A stretch of 6,407 nucleotides of DNA. It comes from Ignavibacteriota bacterium (lineage in GTDB: Bacteria > Bacteroidota > Ignavibacteria > UBA10030 > UBA6906). The stretch is taken from positions 1 through 6,407 of the forward strand of contig JACQVJ010000016.1 in assembly GCA_016209805.1 (NCBI GenBank), read 5' to 3'. The translations under genes were made by a program, and so were the position numbers. Positions 5,747 to 6,407 of this stretch are shown one piece after another (the first letter of the stretch is position 1; every line of letters starts with the position of its first letter). The notes under the pieces are model-generated. The model did not search any database. It saw only the letters and a program-made list of their open reading frames with translations, and was not told where the DNA came from.

Positions 5747-6407
5747 ATGGCAAGACGGCGTACTCAGGGAAAAGCAAAGATATCGAAGGGATCGCCTGCA
5801 CTCAAGGACAAGATCATCGTTCGTGGTGCACGTGTCCATAACCTCAAGAACATCAACATCGATCTTCCGCGCAGGAAGTTGATTGTTGTTACGGGTGTCA
5901 GCGGGTCGGGCAAATCAAGCCTCGCATTCGACACGATCTATGCTGAGGGGCAACGCAGGTATGTTGAGAGCCTCTCCTCATATGCGCGACAGTTCCTTGA
6001 GCGAATGGATAAGCCCGATGTGGACTTCATTCAGGGGATCAGTCCGGCGATGGCAATTGAGCAGAAGAGCAACACGCGCAATCCACGGTCGACCGTCGGC
6101 ACTGCCACAGAAATCTATGATTACCTTCGACTTCTTTTTGCGCGCATAGGGAAAACGTACTGTTACAATTGCGGCAGCCTCGTGACGAAGGATTCGGTCC
6201 GCTCTGTTGTGGACGTCCTTACGAAAGCAGCCCAAGATGGTTCTCAGGGCGCAGAGGAAGGTGCCACTCTAAAAATCTACATTACATTCCCACTTCCTGT
6301 TCATCCAAAGGAGACGCTCGACCAGGCAATCGCGAACCTTAAGAAGGAAGGGTTCTTTCGAGTCGTTCTTGGCGATACCATCATCGATTTGAATGAAGCC
6401 ACACCTC
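5747..6407 (+). CDS. uvrA: UvrA, excinuclease ABC subunit A (5' part, runs off the window)
   Basis: UvrA is the damage-recognition ATPase of nucleotide excision repair; it works in the cytoplasm as a dimer, with UvrB. The 220 codons present match the family N-terminus closely: [18 protein letters not shown] (25-42), the Walker A loop GVSGSGKS (50-57), [20 protein letters not shown], and [29 protein letters not shown] pair is at 139-142, where many UvrA proteins have CPxC. The zinc modules, signature motifs and the second ATPase half lie beyond the window; the family is usually about 940 residues. The start ATG 5747 adds roughly 20 basic residues ([20 protein letters not shown]) compared with the E. 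coli protein, and no good ribosome site precedes it, but no other ATG is available before the conserved region. It is its own unit, set off by the terminator upstream. Confidence 0.96.
   Translation, partial: MARRRTQGKAKISKGSPALKDKIIVRGARVHNLKNINIDLPRRKLIVVTGVSGSGKSSLAFDTIYAEGQRRYVESLSSYARQFLERMDKPDVDFIQGISPAMAIEQKSNTRNPRSTVGTATEIYDYLRLLFARIGKTYCYNCGSLVTKDSVRSVVDVLTKAAQDGSQGAEEGATLKIYITFPLPVHPKETLDQAIANLKKEGFFRVVLGDTIIDLNEATP

Noticed and set aside
1..6407. tRNA, rRNA, CRISPR array, insertion sequence or phage attachment site
   Set aside because: No cloverleaf-like segment, regular repeats, transposase-like frame or terminal inverted repeats were seen.

Overview
The window looks like a chromosomal piece of a diderm (Gram-negative type) bacterium. 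It has an outer-membrane secretin, a lipoprotein with a lipobox, inner-membrane pilus or secretion assembly proteins, and a housekeeping gene (uvrA). The base composition is near balanced. The style of the lipoprotein (carboxypeptidase-regulatory-like plus Ig-like domains) and the compact, fused pilus genes would fit the Bacteroidetes/Chlorobi/Ignavibacteria side of the tree, but this is an impression and not a proof.

Layout. Positions 1-140 hold the C-terminal end of an upstream gene; two frames are open and the choice is uncertain. Positions 143-358 hold a possible small Cys-rich protein. Positions 407-4123 hold a type IV pilus / type II secretion alignment module in three consecutive genes on the + strand: a PilM-PilN fusion (407-1975), a PilO protein with a PilP-like C-terminal domain (1987-2883), and a short PilQ/GspD-family secretin (2897-4123). 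The secretin reading frame is broken by a single in-frame TAG at 3095-3097. Next comes a probable lipoprotein with Ig-like domains (4160-5581). A strong stem-loop terminator (5606-5642) closes the unit. The last part (5747 to the window end) is the 5' end of uvrA, a separate gene.

How the genes work together. In classical type IV pili the proteins PilM, PilN, PilO, PilP and PilQ form a chain from the cytoplasm through the inner membrane and periplasm to the outer-membrane secretin. Here the same chain appears to be packed into three polypeptides. The M-N fusion has the architecture of GspL, and O-P together resemble GspM plus the HR domain of GspC, so the locus sits between pilus and type II secretion designs. 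The nucleotide-binding motifs of the PilM-like part are degenerate. No ATPase, platform protein, prepilin or prepilin peptidase is in the window, so pilus versus secretion use cannot be decided here.

The most notable points are the three-gene fused architecture, the TAG inside the secretin (natural nonsense mutation, sequencing error or readthrough), and a perfect 11-bp inverted repeat inside the PilM coding region.
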